A stretch of 64,000 nucleotides of DNA from Miscanthus floridulus (taxonomy: Eukaryota; Streptophyta; Magnoliopsida; Poales; Poaceae), in contig NC_089584.1 in assembly GCF_019320115.1 (NCBI RefSeq), positions 107,215,799 to 107,279,798 on the forward strand. The letters run 5' to 3'. Shown here piece after piece: positions 31,684 to 42,810 of this stretch. The notes beneath the pieces are model-generated. The model saw only the letters and a program-made list of their open reading frames with translations. It did not search any database and was not told where the DNA came from. Within the stretch, counting starts at the first letter, position 1, and the number at the start of each line of letters is the position of its first letter. A program made the translations under genes and the position numbers.

Positions 31684-34600
31684 ATGGGTAAGAAGAAAGC
31701 CGCAAGTAAGTCCCAGTCTTCTTTCATGGATGAGGAGTCATCACTCTCTGTGATCGAGAATCAGGAGTTTGTTGCCATGAGGGCCACCCAGAAGTCTTGT
31801 CCGACTTCGACAACCACTGAAGAGCAGCTTCGCGAGCTTGTTAGTGACAGCTTGATCTAGAGTAAGGCTTTTGCTAAATGGAGAGTTCCAGGCGAGCATC
31901 GGGTCCCCGCTCCATGTCCTGGTGAGATCGTTCTTTTTGTCTCTTTCATTCGCGTTGGACTTTGCCTTCCCGCCTCTACCTTTCTTCATCAATTTCTCAG
32001 CTATTTTGGGATTTGCTTGAACCATCTTGCTCCTAATGCAGTTCTTCACCTTTCTGTCTTTGTTCATCTTTGCGAAGCTTTCCTTGAAATTCCCCCTTCT
32101 CTTTCTCTGTTTCGTTACTTCTTTCACCTGAAACCCCAACCCCACCGTGAAGAAACCAGTGTTCTTGGTGGTTGTGGGATTCAATTTTGCTAGGGCCTTA
32201 AGAGCAAGTTCTTTGACTATGACCTAGTCGATTCTATAAGAGATTGGCGTGCTGACTGGTTTTATGCTGCCAATCTAATCCCTTCCCTTGCTATCCACTC
32301 TGGATCTGGTCCCGTGGTTAATGACCGATGGGATAAGAACCCTATGTCACCCGCTGAGGTTCAGGCAATCCAGCCATTTCTTGATAGGATTAGTATGCTA
32401 AAACAGCAGGGTTTAACCGGTTTTGGTATTGTCTCGAGTTTTCTTCGTCATTGAGTTCAGCCTTTGAAGGAGCAAGACCACCTTGGCTTCAAGTACTCTG
32501 GGGCTAAGGATCCTTCACGCATGGTCCCAGCTCTTGAGCTGACCGATGAGGAGGTACTCGAGCGTCTCTAGAAGATGCTAAAAGGAGCAAGCGTTGTCTC
32601 GCTTACTGTCTTCGAGTTCTCTGCCAACAACCTGCCTCTAGCTGTGAGTTGTTTTTCTCTTTGTTTGGGTACTTTATGTATTCTTGCTGTATCCATTTTT
32701 GTTTAACTTTTCCCTTTCTCGTTGTTTTATTCTTTTTCGTAGGAGTTTGGGCGCAACTTTGTTGACCCGATCCCTCTTGATGTTCTCCCTGCCATGGCAA
32801 AAACTAGGGAGAAACTTGCTGGAGCCTCCGCAACCAGTAAGTTCCCAATCTCTACAGCGCTTCCTAGAGTTTCTTCTGGATTTGTTGATGTATATGAAGA
32901 ATATGTTCCTCATCTAGTCCCCCACGGTCCTCATAGTGTCTCAAAGAGGGGGCGAACGGATGGGTCTTCATCTGGCTTGCCTGCTTCAAAGAAGTCTCAC
33001 AAGCCACGTACTCTTCCAGGTACTCCAGTTGTAGCTAGCATGCTCTTAGGTGAGCATATTTTATACTCTCTGTCCCTTTGTTTTCTTGTTTTTATCTTGA
33101 ACCGAGTACTTTTATTCTTTTTTTAGTGGGTGCTCTGGTGGCCTTGGTTGAGACCGAGGGGGAAGAGGATGATGAAGTACCCCGCATCATGCGGCGGTGA
33201 GTAGTTTTCATATTCCCCTTCCATTGAATTTCTCCTCTTTGTCTTGACTTTTAGTCTTGATCTTTTTGAAGTACCCGGACGTCGAGTATGGGGTCTTCTG
33301 AGGCTCCTGCGCCGGCTTCTTCTGAAGCTCTAGAGTTGAGTTCTTTGGTAGCTTTGGTACCAAGTTCTTCCATAGCTCCGGTGCCGAGTTCTTCCGTGGC
33401 TCCAGCCCTGGCTTCTTCCAGGGCTCCAGTATCGGCTATACCGCTCCTGTCGCTAAGTGGCGGGGATGTTTTTGCCGCTATGGTCCCCCCTGCGAGGTCT
33501 TCTTTTGGTTTTGCGAGGAAGGTGGCTGGGTGAGTAGATTCTGGCTTCATGTTTTTGCTTCTATTCTCCTTTTTTCTGGTTCTCATCGGCGATTTCTTTT
33601 ATCAATTTTCAGTCCTTCATCTTCTCTCGCTTCTTCGTCAACTTCTTCTCAGCCCTCTGTCATGCCACTGAGTACTGAGCCTCAGGACTCGCAACATACT
33701 ATTGGTGAAGTGGCTGTAGGGGCTACAAAGCTTTCTGGCGACGGTGCCGCTGCAGACTTGGCTGCCCCGGAGGTGACCGTGGCCATTACGTTGGGTCCTT
33801 CTAAGGGTTTGGCCTCGGCTTCTCGGGAGGTCGCTCTGGTCGTTCCTTCTTCACCTCGGCCGGCCTCTCCCTCTCCTTCTCTTGCCTCCGGTGGTCCACC
33901 TTTTGCTGATGATGTGGTGCAGCAATTCGATGCCACTCATCGGCTATCGGAATGAACTACTGCCTGGGGAAACTTGTCGTCCCTTGCGACTTCTTTTGGA
34001 GAAAAGCTCTTGGTAAGCTTTTTCATCGTTCCTTCTTTGGATGTTCATTTTTCTTTGGTCCTTATTCTTTGTTTTTCTTTGTATCTTTTTGCTCAGTCCT
34101 TCTCTCATGATCATACCGACTTCTTTTTCTCGTCTGAAAATGAGAAAAAGTTGTCTTCGGAAGTGAGCACCTTGAAAGCTGATCTTGATCTCCTCTGGGC
34201 CGAGATGGAGGCTGAGCGTCAAACGCATTAGGATGAAGAAAAGTCTCTACATGCCCGGGCTATTGAAATCAAGAAGCAGAGGGATGTCACTCTTCAGGAG
34301 GCTCAAAAGAACTCAGAGGCCGTGAAGGACTTGGAGGCCGTGAAGAAGGAGTGCAACGGTATTAAGGGTTATTTTTGTTTCTTTTTGTATTCAAACTTTC
34401 CTTTCTACTGACTTGTTGTCTATTACTTCGTCCAACTCTCCAGGTTGAAAAGCAGAAACTATTGGAGGGCATTGAAGAAATGAAGACTCTTGTTTGTACA
34501 AGTCATAACAAGGCTGAGGAGGTAATTACTCATGCTAAAGAGGAACTTGCGCTTGCTAAGTTGATTAGGTGTGGAGCTGATAGAGATCTTGTGCAGGCCT

Positions 34601-34980
34601 AGAAAACCATTGAAGACTTGTTTGGCAGGTTGGCGATGGCTACTGAAAACTAGAAGGCTTTGTGGAAATCCTTTCATTCAGTAGCCGATGTTCTTCGAAC
34701 TCCAACGGATGACGGGCAATCTTGGGCTCAGTTGATTCCTCGAATTCCGACTTGTTTCTAAGAGTTTGTGAAGAGGTGCGCTCAACTGTATACCAAGAAT
34801 GTTCTGGCCCAAGTTTGGGTTCTTGCTCTAGCGGCTCCTTTGTCCAAGATAGCAGAGGAAGCTGATAGTCAAGAATACATCGATGCTATTGAGAGGATGG
34901 AGCCTAAAGTTGAAGACTTAGCTAGTAGGATAGTAGATAATCTCAATATCGTTCTCCCTTCTCCTGATGATGAGGCTTGA
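31684..34980 (+). pseudogene. Multi-exon antisense gene of inner Tat element ('gypsy-type transposon' domain, coiled coil)
   Basis: The model has seven exons: 31684-32643, 32743-33049, 33127-33196, 33272-33529, 33613-34012, 34097-34358 and 34444-34980. Donors are GTGAGT, GTGAGC, GTGAGT, GTGAGT, GTAAGC and GTATTA; the acceptors end in AG. Reading phases join across the first five introns; the exon 6-7 join is off by one or two bases. Exon 1 has the conserved domain found in many grass 'putative gypsy type transposon' proteins (RVPAPCPGEIVLFVSFIRVG, LHLSVFVHLCEAFL, LFRYFFHLKPQP, DWRADWFYAANLIPS). Exons 3-5 are Ser/Ala/Pro-rich. Exons 6-7 are heptad-rich coiled coil (LSSEVSTLKADLDLLWAEME). Nine in-frame stops (six TAG) make it inactive. 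It lies opposite to gag-pol, between pol and the 3' LTR. Its function in the element is unknown. Confidence 0.75.
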
Positions 34981-35089
34981 TGTATTTGACTTTTATGCCC
35001 GTGCCTTGTAATATGACATTATACTTCTTTTTTGAATAAATGTCTTTTTTATTGATGTCTTCTTTGCCTGAATGCCCTGCCTATTCCTC

Positions 35090-35300
35090 GGATGATTTGT
35101 CGAGTACTTTTCTGTTCAAGTAAACAAGTCGTTATATACAGATCTTTGTGTTGACGACCTTTCTTGATCTGTCGAGTGCTTGTCTGGCCTTCTCTTATGC
35201 CCTGTAAACAACTTGTTATATGTAGATCTTTGTGTTGACGACCTTTCTTGATCTGTCAAGTTGTAAACAACTCGTTATATGTAGATCTTTGTTGACTTGG
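35090..35300. repeat. Degenerate tandem repeat (about 70 bp, three copies)
   Basis: AGATCTTTGTGTTGACGACC then TTTCTTGATCTGTC(G/A)AGT recurs at about 35140, 35225 and, partly, 35282, with AACAA(C/G)TCGTTATAT before each. It occupies the place where integrase coding sequence would be expected. Confidence 0.8.
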
Positions 35301-36745
35301 TTAATGACTACTACTGAATCACCGTATATGAGTAGTCACTTGATTCCGAGGGTAATAGACACTCTTAGCCCATGTATGAGAGCTTCATATTCTGCTTCAT
35401 TGTTGGTGGCTTGCCATAATATCTAGAGGACATACTTTAGTTGTCTCCCATCTAGAGAAATTAGGAGGACGCCTGCCCTAGCTCCGCCTAGCTTAAGTGA
35501 TCCATCAAAGTACATCTTCCAATGATCAAGGATGGCGCTTGATACAGGTTGTTGAATTTCTGTCCATTCGGTAACAAAATTAGCAAGGGCTTGAGATTTA
35601 ATTGCTTTCTATGGGGTGAAATCGATGTTGAGAGCACCGAGTTCAACTGCCCACTTGGATATGCGTCCTGTTGCATCTTTGTTGTGTAAGATGTCTCCTA
35701 GTGGGAAATCTGTTACCACGGTAATCTTGTGGCTTTCAAAATAGTGATGAAGCTTGCGTGAAGTGATCAGTAGGGCGTAGAGTAGTTTTTGCACATACGG
35801 ATACCAGATTTTTGATTCTGATAGAACTTCGCTGATGTAGTATACTGGGTATTGTATTTTGTACACGCGCCCTTCTTCTTCTCTTTCCACTACTACTGCC
35901 GTGCTGATTACAGTAGTAGTTGCTGTAATGTATAGCATCATGTCTTTGTCTTTCTTTGGAGGTGTGAGGACTAGTGAGGAGGTGAGGTATGCCTTAAGTT
36001 TCTTGAAAGCTTCATTGGCTTCTTTCGTCCACTCGAACTTGTCTGTCTTCTTTAGTAGTTTAAAGAAAGGCAACCCTTTTTTGCCGAGTCTTGATATGAA
36101 ATGGTTGAGTGCCGCCATGCAGCCTGTTAGTTTTTGTACTTCTTTGATGTTTCGAGGAGGGCCCATCTCTATTATTGCTCAAATTTGCTTGGTGCTTGCT
36201 TCGATTCTACGATGACTGACCAAGAATCTGAGTAGTTGTCCTGAGGGAACTCCAAATACGCACTTGTTTGGGTTCAATTTCCACCTCCACCTCTTCAGGT
36301 TCTCGAAGGTTTGTTTTAAGTCTTCAATCAGTGTATCCGGGTTCTTTGTTTTTACAACCACGTCATCCATGTATGCTTCTACATTTTCACCGATCTGATC
36401 ACTGAGGCATGTTTGGATGGCTCTTTGGTAAGTGGCTCTAGCATTCTTAAGTCCAAACGACATGGTCCTGTAGCAGTAGGCGCTGAACGGAGTGATGAAA
36501 GATGTCTTGCTCTGGTCCTGTTCTTTTAATGCGATCTGGTGATACCTGGAATAGCAATCAAGAAAAGATAATAGGGCAGATCCTGCTGTTGAATCAACTA
36601 TCTGATCAATGCGTGGTAGCCTGAACGGATCTTTTGGGTTGTGTTTGTTGAGATCTATATAGTCAACACACATGCGCCACTCGTCTGTGTTCTTTTTCTG
36701 TACCAGAACTAGATTTGCTAGCTAATCTAGATGTAGAATTTCCCT
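35300..36745 (-). pseudogene. Inner Tat element RT-RNase H-second RNase H
   Basis: RT (36673-36179): WRMCVDYIDLNKHNPKDPF, LLSFLDCYSRYHQIAL, TMSFGLKNARATYQRAI and the active site AYMDDVVVKTK, then LNPNKCVFGVPSGQLL. The next frame (36166-35609) carries the connection and RNase H: PPRNIKEVQKLTGCMAALNH, FFKLLKKTDKFEWTKEANEA, MMLYITATTTVISTAVVVE, YYISEVLSESKIWYP and ITVVTDFPLGDILHNKDATG. Past a stop comes a second RNase H (ALANFVTEWTE, WKMYFDGSLKLGGARAGVLL, NNEAEYEALIHGLRVSI), the duplicated RNase H typical of Tat elements. No integrase follows. Confidence 0.85.
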
Positions 36746-37171
36746 TATGAATCCAGCTGCCATTAGTTTTGTAATTTCCTTTTTAATCGCTGTCTTTTTG
36801 TCGAGAGAGAATCATCGTAGTCGTTGCTTCACAGGCTTGGAGCCTTCATTGATATTAATTCCATGCTCAGCCAACTCTCTTGGGACCCCTGGCATGTTGG
36901 CCGGCTTCCAAGCGAAGATATCCTTGTTGTCCCGAAGAAAGTTGGTGAGCGCGAGTTCCTATTTTGCCAATAGGTGGGCACTGATGGTTGCTATTTTTGT
37001 GGGATCACCGGTGCCTAGGTCGATTTGCTTCACGTTGGCTTCTTTTGGTGGTGCTAGGAAGCTTGGTCTCTTAGCCAGTATCTCTAGTTCTTCTTGGCTT
37101 GTTTCTGCGGCGATAGTGGCTATTTCTTTTCTTCCATCGTTTGCTTATGCCTTTGCTACAATTTGGATCGC

Positions 37172-37588
37172 CTATACGTCGTAGTCAAATGCACTCTTTA
37201 AATCGCTCCGAAGAGAAAGAACTCCGTTAGGCCCTGGCATCTTAAGCAACAAGTATGGATAATGCGGTATCGCCATGAATTTTGCTAGTGCTGGGCACCC
37301 AAGAATTGCATGATCTGAGGAATCGAAATCTGCGACTTCAAATTTGATGAACTCTGTGTGGTAGTTCGAGGGAGTCCCATAGGTAACCGGTAGAGTGATT
37401 TGTCCAAGTGGCATTGCTGCCTTGCTAGGTACTATGCCATAAAAAGGTGTGCTTGTTGGTGTGATAATCCCGGCGAGTTGTAGTCCCATCTTCCTTAGAG
37501 TTTCTAAAAAGATGACGTTGAGTCCTGCTCCTCTGTCAACTAGTACTTTCATGATAGTCATGCCGGCAATGGTTGGATCTAGAGCCAT
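37172..37588 (-). pseudogene. Inner Tat element aspartic protease region
   Basis: MKVLVDRGAGLNVIFLETLR is the active-site region; relatives usually read D(G/S)G(S/A), and here the residue after Asp is Arg. Downstream FEVADFDSSDHAILGCPALA and KFMAIPHYPYLLLKMPGPNG are the conserved end of the domain. A stop at 37172 and further stops separate it from RT. Confidence 0.75.
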
Positions 37589-37702
37589 TGGGTAATGGCC
37601 TACGTTTCCTATGGTGGTCCACTGGTCTTCTCTTCAGAATTGGATTGGGTACTCTGACCAGTTGAGATATCTTGGTGTAGCGGGTTCTACGGCCATAATT
37701 GT

Positions 37703-38500
37703 TCATAGCGCTAGCTTTTCTTGATGTTTGCTTCTAGAGTCTAGGATCCTGGCAAAGATTACTGCTACTATCTCTCTGGATTTTTGGAATCCCTTGTCAT
37801 CATGGTTGTCTCCTTTTTTCTGATTGTCTTCTTTATTGTTTCCCTTGCTATCTTTTCTAGTGTACCTTTCATTGAAGGTGTAGCAATTTCCGATGGTGTG
37901 CCTGTCGTTGGGGTGCAAAGGGCAACTCATGTTCTTAATGTTGTCATATCTTCTGGGCTTGGTAAATTTCTTTGATTTGTCAGTCATTGCTACTGTGTTG
38001 TCTAAACCTCGCTTTCTCTCCTGATGTCTATTGTTTCGAGGATTTTGCCTGTCCGGGTTGTCTCTGTTGTTCCTTTCCAAGAATCTTTCTTTCGTTTTTT
38101 CTTCTGCCATAATAATCTTTTCTACTGTTCTTCTGAATTCTTTGTTATTTCTTGGGTTTTCTTTGCAGAAGTCTTGGAATTGCCACCTAGCCATGATTCC
38201 ATGAGAGAAAGCTTCGATTACTTCTCGTTGTGTAATGTCATGTACTTGAGCTCGTAGTTCGCCAAATCGTCGATAGTAATTTCTGAGACTGTCAGAAAAG
38301 AACTCGATTTTCCGAAAGAACTCAGATAAGACTTCATTTCGGAAGCAGAACTTGAGTTTGAATCGGACACGTGAATTTGTGAGAACTGAGTCGGATTGAG
38401 CTATGCGAATCTTCCGGCAAGCTGATCTGTCATTATCGTCGAAATAGGATGGTCCTGATGATGATCTGAATCTTCAAGGAGACGGCCTTGGAGCTTGCCA
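37703..38500 (-). pseudogene. Inner Tat element Gag
   Basis: The frame 38194-37703 reads MARWQFQDFCKENPRNNKEF, then a basic, Asn/Arg-rich stretch. It also has a CPLHPNDRHTIGNC motif that resembles the CxxH...HxxxxC finger of Tat Gag proteins, followed by a Lys-rich tail. Upstream parts to about 38500 are in other frames. Stops are present at both ends. Confidence 0.7.
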
Positions 38501-38606
38501 TCATTGCCTGCCTTGTAGATCCATGAACCAAAGATGAAGGTCGATCCCTTCGAGAAGATCATGTTGTTGTGGTCCATCAAGCTCTTAGATGCAAAGTCGC
38601 CGAAAG

Positions 38607-38624
38607 CCCCTACCTAGCGTGCCA
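38607..38624 (-). other. Inner Tat element primer-binding site
   Basis: On the minus strand TGGCACGCTAGGTAGGGG lies two bases inside the 5' LTR, in the position and form (TGGCRCGCYAGG) seen in related grass elements. The priming tRNA was not determined. Confidence 0.6.
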
Positions 38625-38626
38625 GC

Positions 38627-39030
38627 TGTCGATGTTTGACCACTGATAGCCTGCCATGGGGGTATCTAGGGCAGTATGTTTGGGTTTTGGTGTATGCAGA
38701 ACTCGATGGTTAACGCAAGAGACAGTCGATTTGTCCTGGTTCAGGCCCTCGATCGCAGATCGAGTAATAACCCTACGTCTAGTCGGTGTTAGCTTTTACG
38801 TTGGATTGAATATGAAGTGTTGTGTCATACAATTGTTCTATTGAACTCGCTATCTAAGGAGCCCTACCCTTCTTTATATAGTCAGGAGGTCAGAGTCCTA
38901 GTCGGTTTACAATGAGAATTCCTAGTAGGATTATGGAGTAACACTGCTACTAAGATTACAGGGGAAGAGTCCTAGTTAGACTAGGTCTTCTTCCTTTCTT
39001 ATGGGGTATCCCATGGGTCCCGCACTGACA
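38627..39030 (-). repeat. Inner Tat element 5' LTR (404 bp)
   Basis: TGTCGATGTTTGACC...CGCACTGACA, next to TSD GGGGC (39031-39035). Confidence 0.93.
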
Positions 39031-39035
39031 GGGGC

Positions 39036-40654
39036 TTGTGTTTTTAGTTTAATGAAAGCTTGTATTTGCTTTGTAATTCATGTTCCCATCGCGCTGTGGA
39101 GGCGGGTTGTTTATTGGAACTTCGGTGTTTTCCCCTTGGTTTGTTGTACCACATAGGGTAACCAAGTAGGATTTAGGCACCTAGCCTCCACGGGGAGGAC
39201 CAGCGAAGGTCATAGAGGCGTGCCGGGGGGTATTGGCATCCAACCCCTGATGAGGGGACTAGCGAAGGCCATGGAGGCACGCCAAGTAGACATAGGCGCC
39301 TAGCCCCTAAGGGGGGGGGAACTCGTCGGTAGTCCGCCTTCTATCGGGTGCACGCCCGGAGGGTGTAGCCTCCGAGCCTATGGCCAACTAGTGAGTTGGT
39401 TGGAGGTTGAACATGTTAGTACTCTTTCCTAGGGCCACATACTCTTGTGTTCCTACCGGTCAGGGTGTTCGCCCGTGTTCGTCCCACCCATGAACTACGC
39501 AGTCGGTTAGATTCTTGAGTTAGGGTCGAGTGGTCTGAGCCCCCAAGCCCTGAGCCCTGTTGGGCTCAGTAGGGGTCGGTCAAGTTTCCTACGTCACCCC
39601 GTCTATGGTTTTCACAACCAGAGGGGTTGAGCTAATGTCGCTTGCCTCGATGGCTCGAGTGACGCGCTCGGTGAGCTCACTAACGAGCATGTCCGAGTGA
39701 AATTTGAGTCCGTCGTTCATAACAGGGTTGGCATGGTCCTCATGTGGCATTCCACTGCTCCTTAACCCTCCTCCTAGTAGATGCCTAAGCCATTTCGGAG
39801 ATTGACCCAGGTGGCCACTGGCCTCCCCTCGATAGAGATTCTGTGGGCATGGCTCGAGGTCAGGATCGAACGAGAAGGTTGAGATGACCTTGTCCAATCT
39901 CGAGCAGGTCAGGCGAGGGCCGCTAGGGCTCATCTATGTTTTCTCCCCTAGCTCTGTTTGACACGAGGTGGCCTCGAGCCCTTCGTGGGCTAGCCTTCTA
40001 ACCTCGGTCGGTCGCAGCTCATATCGAATGAGACGACTATCGCTTTATGACATGACGCGACATGAAGTGTTGTGATACAATAATTGCATATGCAATGCTT
40101 GGATGTATGTGATGAATGTATGACTAAATGTATGAATGCATGCATGAGAATGGATGAATGAATGCTTATGCACTGGAAAAGTAAAATGGGGGTTGGTAAA
40201 GTTACCTCGACAGCTGGAGTGATGGGTTTGGGGAGCTCTTATCGAATATGTCGAGTGGAATCTGGATCCATCATTCGTGATGGAGTCGACATAACCCGCA
40301 TGGGGCATCCCACTACTCCTTACATGTCTCTCGGTAGCTGCCTGAGCCGTCCAATTGAGTTGGGTGACCCGCTGGCCTCTCCTCCATGGAGATTCCATCA
40401 GTGGGCCCCTCTAAACCCTACCTAGGAAGGCAAAGGGTCATTTGCATGTGGTTGCGCCTTGTTTCCTATACCTGAGTTGTGGTAGTGGTGGGCCCCTCCT
40501 AGGCCATGTCCTGTTAGCCAGGCGACTTCCCGTCGGGTAGGCCGCGTCCCGTCAGCTAGGGCCACGTCCTGTCGCACGCCTTTCTGCATTAAATAGGGGG
40601 AAGGGAGAGGGTTTTCCTCTTGCTCTTTTGCCTTTCTTCAACCACTATCATTTT
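39036..40654 (-). other. Outer element 3' non-coding region with degenerate repeats
   Basis: No coding is seen. There is a degenerate tandem repeat at about 39165-39320 (TAGGCACCTAGCC, GACCAGCGAAGGTCATAGAG, GGCGTGCC units). A diverged direct duplication also occurs: 39640-39860 and 40205-40405 share the order GAGTG(A)AATTTG/GAGTGGAATCTG, CATGTGGCATTCCACTGCTC / CATGGGGCATCCCACTACTC and GAGATTC(T/C). A GC-rich region precedes the TATA-like box at 40588. Confidence 0.6.
40588..40596 (+). promoter_or_regulatory. TATA-like box of the outer antisense gene
   Basis: ATTAAATAG precedes a purine-rich leader. Discounting the later solo LTR insertion, it sits about 190 bp before the ATG at 42248, matching the arrangement in the inner element. 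Confidence 0.4.
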
Positions 40655-42118
40655 TGAAGGGGACCATGGCGCCTAAGAGGGAGGGTGAATTAGGCAACTT
40701 GAAAATCTACTTCTAAACTATGGCCTCTTTTTCTAACCCTAGCAAAACCTATGCAATAGATAAACTATCTAAATGTGCAACTACAATTTTGCTAGTGTGT
40801 TGCTATCTCTACCGCAAAAGGAGCAATGCAATCAATGTAAATGCGGAAGCTAAAGAGCAAGGTAGAGATATGCAAACTCCCATCGATGACTCTGATATTT
40901 TTACCGAAGTATCAAGAAGCGTGTAAGCTCCCCCCTAGTCCTCGTTGGAGCCCCTCACAAGGAATCCCTTGCAAGGGCCAAGCTCCCGGTCGGGTAACTC
41001 TATGGATAGCCTTGGGCCTTCCCCACGTGCAAGTGGGTCTCCAACGTGCCTTCCGGCAAGCCTCTCCCAGATGCTCCCCACTGTCTTCACTATCAAGCTT
41101 TCGGCCAAAACACCGCGAGCCTTGTTCCCTCTAGTACACGGTGGCGGCCACACCACAAACTCGATTGGTGTGATCTCGCAAGACTATAAGCCCCTCCGAT
41201 GTATAACAATGGTGCGCACAAGCACCAAGTGGTAAGAGGTATGCAAACCTCACTAAACACTAGGCCTAAACATAGAGCAAGCACATAAGCGGTGGTCTAA
41301 TCAACCTAAGCACTTCGCAAAGCACCTACGCTAATCACCTAATAAATCACTAAGCACTATGCAAGTGGAGATCACTAAAATGGTTTATCAACACCCTTGA
41401 TATGTTTCCTTGGCTCCACACTTACCAAATAGCCGGTTGGGGTTGTATTTATAAGCCCCACTAAGAAAGTAGCCATTGGGGATGAAGTCCTGCTTTTCTG
41501 CTACTGATCAGATGTTGATCATGTCTTGACCAGACACGTCCAGTCGTTCGGACTGTTAAAGCTACGAACAACTGATCAGACGCTGCCAGCGTTCGGTCAC
41601 ATGCCACCGGACACGTCCGATTGCATTTTTGCCGCTCTAGAACCTCTTTGTACTCGATCGAACGCTGTTGTCCTACGTCTGATCAGTTTGCCACTGGTGT
41701 TCGGTCAATGCTGAATGTATTGCCAGACTAATGAATAGTGCCATCGGTGCATCCGGTCATTTTGCTTGTTCAGCGTCCGGTCGCTGCTGCTGACGCCTGT
41801 TGTTGCCGAGCCACTGATCGAAGCATCTAGTCACTTTTCTCTAGCGTCCGATCACCTCTGTGAGCTTATTTCTTCATGATCTTACATACGACTTGGTTCC
41901 TATCTTCGTGCTTGGACTTTGCTTGATATCTTGGGTCTTCTATTATGCTTCTGAGGTCTTGCTTAAGGTGTTGATCATCAGATCATCATGTCGCCTTCGT
42001 CCAAGTCACGTCTTGCACCCTATTGAACTACAAAACAATCACTTGCAAATTCGTTAGTCCAATTTGGTTGTGTTGGTCATCAAACACCAAAATCCAAAGT
42101 AAATGGGCCTAGGGTCCA
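40655..42118 (-). mobile_element. Solo LTR (second family), TG...CA
   Basis: It begins TGAAGGGGACCATGGCGCC and ends CTAGGGTCCA. Ends are mutually complementary (GGGGACC/GGGTCC). The flanks are T-rich (ATTTT left, TTTTC right), so the TSD is imperfect or ambiguous. There is no coding capacity. It contains decayed CCGGACGC motifs and resembles the TGAAAGG...CTTTCA family in layout but not in detail. Confidence 0.65.
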
Positions 42119-42810
42119 TTTTCCTTATAATTTCTCCTTCCTTCCTTTTGCCAAGCCTATTCGTGTGCCACGGCGATTTCTAGGAGAGTGGAGGGTAGAG
42201 TGAGGGAGAGGAAAAACTCATAGATTCATTCATAAATCCGAGGTGCGATGTTGAACTGGAGGCCTTCCAACATGGATGAGAAGGTGCTGGCTGCCTTCAC
42301 CTAGAAGGGGCTTCTCCCATCAAAGGAAGTGGCATATTGGAGGGCTCCCACGCTAGAAGAGGTTGTTCCACAACCCTAGGCCAGCGAGGTTGTCTCCTTC
42401 CTTACCATCCATGAGCGTGGGCTTAGGTACCCCATGCACTGGTTCCTGCACAGGCTCCTCAATGAGTGAGGCCTAGAGTTGCAGCACCTCAACCCGACTA
42501 GGGTGCTGCACATCGCCGACTTCATCACCATCTACGAGGCCTTCCTCGGGATGGAGCCGCACGTGGACCTCTTCCGATAGATCTTTAGCGAGCAGGCCCT
42601 GTCCAAGGGGAAACTACCCAGAATCACTCTAGTCGGTGGGTTCGCCCTACAGAAGCAGCCTAAGCTGTCGGTCCCTAACTCAGCATACTCCCCTAGTGAC
42701 TCCAACCGAGGATGGCACAATGAGTGGTTCTACATCAGGAACTCATCGGAGGCGCCATTCCTGATGTTCACCGGGGAGAGGCCAGAGAGGAGGGAAAGCT
42801 GGTCATGGGA
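41762..42810 (+). repeat. 1049-bp tandem duplication, unit 1
   Basis: From TTGCTTGTTCAGCGTCCGGT to AGCTGGTCATGGGA. It repeats at once at 42811-43859 with about five substitutions noticed by eye (for example TTCGTTAG/TTCATTAG, GAACTGG/GAATTGG). The unit spans the right end of the solo LTR and the first part of the antisense gene. Confidence 0.95.

Larger units (their letters stand above)
29426..39030 (-). mobile_element. Inner Tat-lineage gypsy element (9605 bp, TSD GGGGC)
   Basis: LTRs of 404 bp (29426-29829 and 38627-39030) start TGT(T/C)GATGTTTGA and end CGCACTGACA. They are flanked by GGGGC at 29421-29425 and 39031-39035. The minus strand codes Gag, protease, RT and RNase H. The plus strand codes a multi-exon gene. 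By eye the LTRs differ at about 29 of 404 positions (about 7%). The integrase is missing, so the element is non-autonomous. Confidence 0.93.
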
